Assembly (NCBI GenBank): GCA_032622095.1
Contig: CP136061.1
Span: forward strand, 67,519,127 to 67,583,126
Length of the DNA stretch: 64,000 bases
Direction: 5' to 3'
Source of the DNA: Siphonodentalium dalli
Taxonomy: Eukaryota; Mollusca; Scaphopoda; Gadilida; Siphonodentaliidae
Made by a program: the position numbers and the translations under genes. The notes below the pieces were generated by a model. The model did not search any database. It was given only the letters and a program-made list of their open reading frames with translations, and was not told where the DNA came from. Each line of letters opens with the position of its first letter. Positions within the stretch are counted from its first letter, which is position 1. Shown here one piece after another: positions 62,552-64,000 of this stretch.

Positions 62552-63033
62552 TCTAATATATATTTTGGACATTTGTCTGTCTGTTTGTCTGTTAGCTATG
62601 GCCGGGAAAACTGCCTGACAGATTTGACGAAATTTGATACCTAGGGGAAATTATTTCCAGGGAGTATTTTGGACGGGTCAAATGTTGATCCCGACCTGAC
62701 TTTGACATTCAAAAAGATCAATTCAAGGTCAAATCTGGTAAAACGGAAGTATTTCAACGAAATTTGATACCTACTGTTACTTTTGTCCCAGGAGTGTTTC
62801 GGGTGGGTCAAATCATGACCCTGACCTGATCTTGACATTCAAAATTGTCAATTCAAGGTCAAATCGGGTAAAGCCGGGCGGATTTCGACGGGTACTTTTG
62901 TCGTGACTTTTGTCCGGGGAGTGTTTTGGACGGGTCAAATCGTGACCCCGACATGACCTTCACCTTTAAAATAGTCAATTCAAGGTTAAATCGCGCAATT
63001 CTCCGAAAATCAGAAGTCGGGTCCACCAGCTAC
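62552..63033 (+). mobile_element. Helitron-like element H8, joined to H7 with no spacer
   Basis: Starts TCTAATATATATTTTGGACA immediately after the CTAG of H7, runs through CTGTCTGTTTGTCTGTTAGC and TTGACC-type repeats, and ends at a damaged terminus, AGAAGTCGGGTCCACCAG then CTAC where CTAG is expected. Half of the hairpin is lost. Confidence 0.7.
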
Positions 63034-63189
63034 TATTATATATTTCTAGATTTAGTTACAAACTAAATACCTGTATATTGTACAAAGAAATGTTTGACAA
63101 ATATATCTGTATCAATATTAGCATGCGGGTCATTAAAATAGATACGACGAAAAAAAATTTGAAGGGTGCATGTATCAGGTAAATTTTTA

Positions 63190-63690
63190 TATTTCAAATG
63201 ATGACGGGAATGCGGAAAGTTGAAGTACCTACGTAATACTGGCTATCCGCATGAAGAGATATACATGTATATAAAAACCAAAATAGAAGATGACTGCTGG
63301 CGACAATGTTTTCCAAAAAAAATTCAAAGCATTCGATAGCTCCCATCTAGTTGTCAGCCCGAAGATCAATATGAAGTTTGGTGACTATCAGATGAGGGAT
63401 ATGTCTGTACAGTTGCTAAACAATTCAGTCATGCAAAAGAGGATCAAAGAGTAAGATACCAAATTGCTGCCTGTGGTAATGTTTTTTAACGAAATTCGGG
63501 AAAATTAGATTACTCTCACGCTGGTTATCCAGAAGATCATTGTGGAATCTGGTGACGATCGGACAAGGGGTGTCGTCTGTAGGATCAACCAAACTATTTA
63601 GCCATAAAAATAGTTAAATTGAAGATCACCGCTGGCAGTGATGTCTTCACAAGGACAGTTTGAGAACAAAATATGGCTCACATCTAGCGG
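63190..63690 (+). repeat. Tandem repeat, period about 171 bp
   Basis: GAAGATCA followed by ATCTGGTGACGATC-like sequence recurs at 63361 and 63532, and related phrases (GAAGATGACTGCTGGCGACA; GAAGATCACCGCTGGCAGTG) at 63280 and 63622. Copies are diverged. Confidence 0.55.
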
Positions 63691-63699
63691 TGACCCAAA

Positions 63700-64000
63700 A
63701 TATCCACATGATAAAAGCTGGCTGCAGGGTGCGCCAATTGATTCAAATTCGAAATTTAGCAGGGTGTACTGCTTGTGTCCATGGTTTCCCCGCAAATTTG
63801 ATAGACTGATGGACAAAACCACTGAATCCGTTGAATCAATATACATGTATACATGGATTAATTTATATGCATTGTTATACACAGTACTGGTATATAAAGG
63901 TACTGGAAATAACTATATTACTAGTATACATAAAATAAACCATATATCATGGCTATGCGTTCATGACAGCTGAGAACTTGGTGTGAATTAAAGAGTGGTG
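63700..64000. other. Non-coding sequence at the window edge
   Basis: Nothing identifiable; the 111-codon open frame starting at 63638 lacks recognisable features. Confidence 0.35.

Overview
This is eukaryotic, almost certainly metazoan, DNA: one spliced protein gene with a metazoan-type alpha-tubulin sequence, long AT-rich non-coding stretches, TA and trinucleotide microsatellites, and a very high load of transposons and satellites. The repeat spectrum (Helitron-like elements with internal tandem repeats, a Penelope-like retroelement with a GIY-YIG endonuclease, MITEs, a tRNA-derived SINE, roughly 160-185 bp satellite monomers) resembles marine invertebrates such as molluscs, but the species cannot be fixed from sequence alone. 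There is no sign of bacterial or organellar gene organisation.

Layout. 0-11.7 kb is gene-poor: a degenerate minisatellite, a TIR element, a 576-bp tandem duplication and dispersed inverted repeats. 11.80-12.93 kb is the large 3' coding exon of an alpha-tubulin gene (residues 76-451), with a 3' splice site and poly(A) signal. From 13.2 kb, a Helitron-like 3' end abuts a repeat block that runs into a satellite array of about 13 kb (13.9-27.05 kb, some 70 monomers of about 180-183 bp). The array reverses orientation near 18 kb, and its right arm is organised into 1096-bp six-monomer higher-order repeats. A different tandem repeat (27.1-28.15 kb) borders it on the right, and one unit of that repeat also sits at its left edge.

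28.2-30.24 kb holds three Helitron-like non-autonomous elements. 30.4-33.6 kb is a decayed Penelope-like element with recognisable RT and GIY-YIG endonuclease and, unusually, a linker-like motif after the endonuclease and an SGNH-hydrolase-like segment upstream. 34.4-36.4 kb repeats the Helitron-end plus inverted-satellite architecture of the 13-27 kb block in miniature. 37-45 kb carries TIR elements, a trinucleotide repeat, a GC-rich palindrome family and a SINE. 46.3-49.8 kb is a three-level transposon nest, each inner level insertable into the outer one. 50-52.6 kb holds a mariner-type MITE, a polypyrimidine (TTC) tract and another palindrome-family element. 53.9-57.5 kb has two adjacent Helitron-like elements and a 1602-bp foldback element with 9-bp target duplications. 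58-64 kb is mostly non-coding with a foldback repeat, a long near-perfect hairpin and two Helitron-like elements joined tail to head.

The most interesting theme is that several Helitron-like termini (hairpin followed by CTAG-T) sit directly next to tandem arrays or to the 5' TC end of another element, and that related satellite monomers appear in two separate inverted arrays behind the same Helitron end. This suggests one mobile-element family that seeded both a small array and a large higher-order satellite beside a tubulin gene. Apart from the tubulin exon and one unidentified 86-codon open frame at 48.2 kb, I see no convincing host coding sequence.
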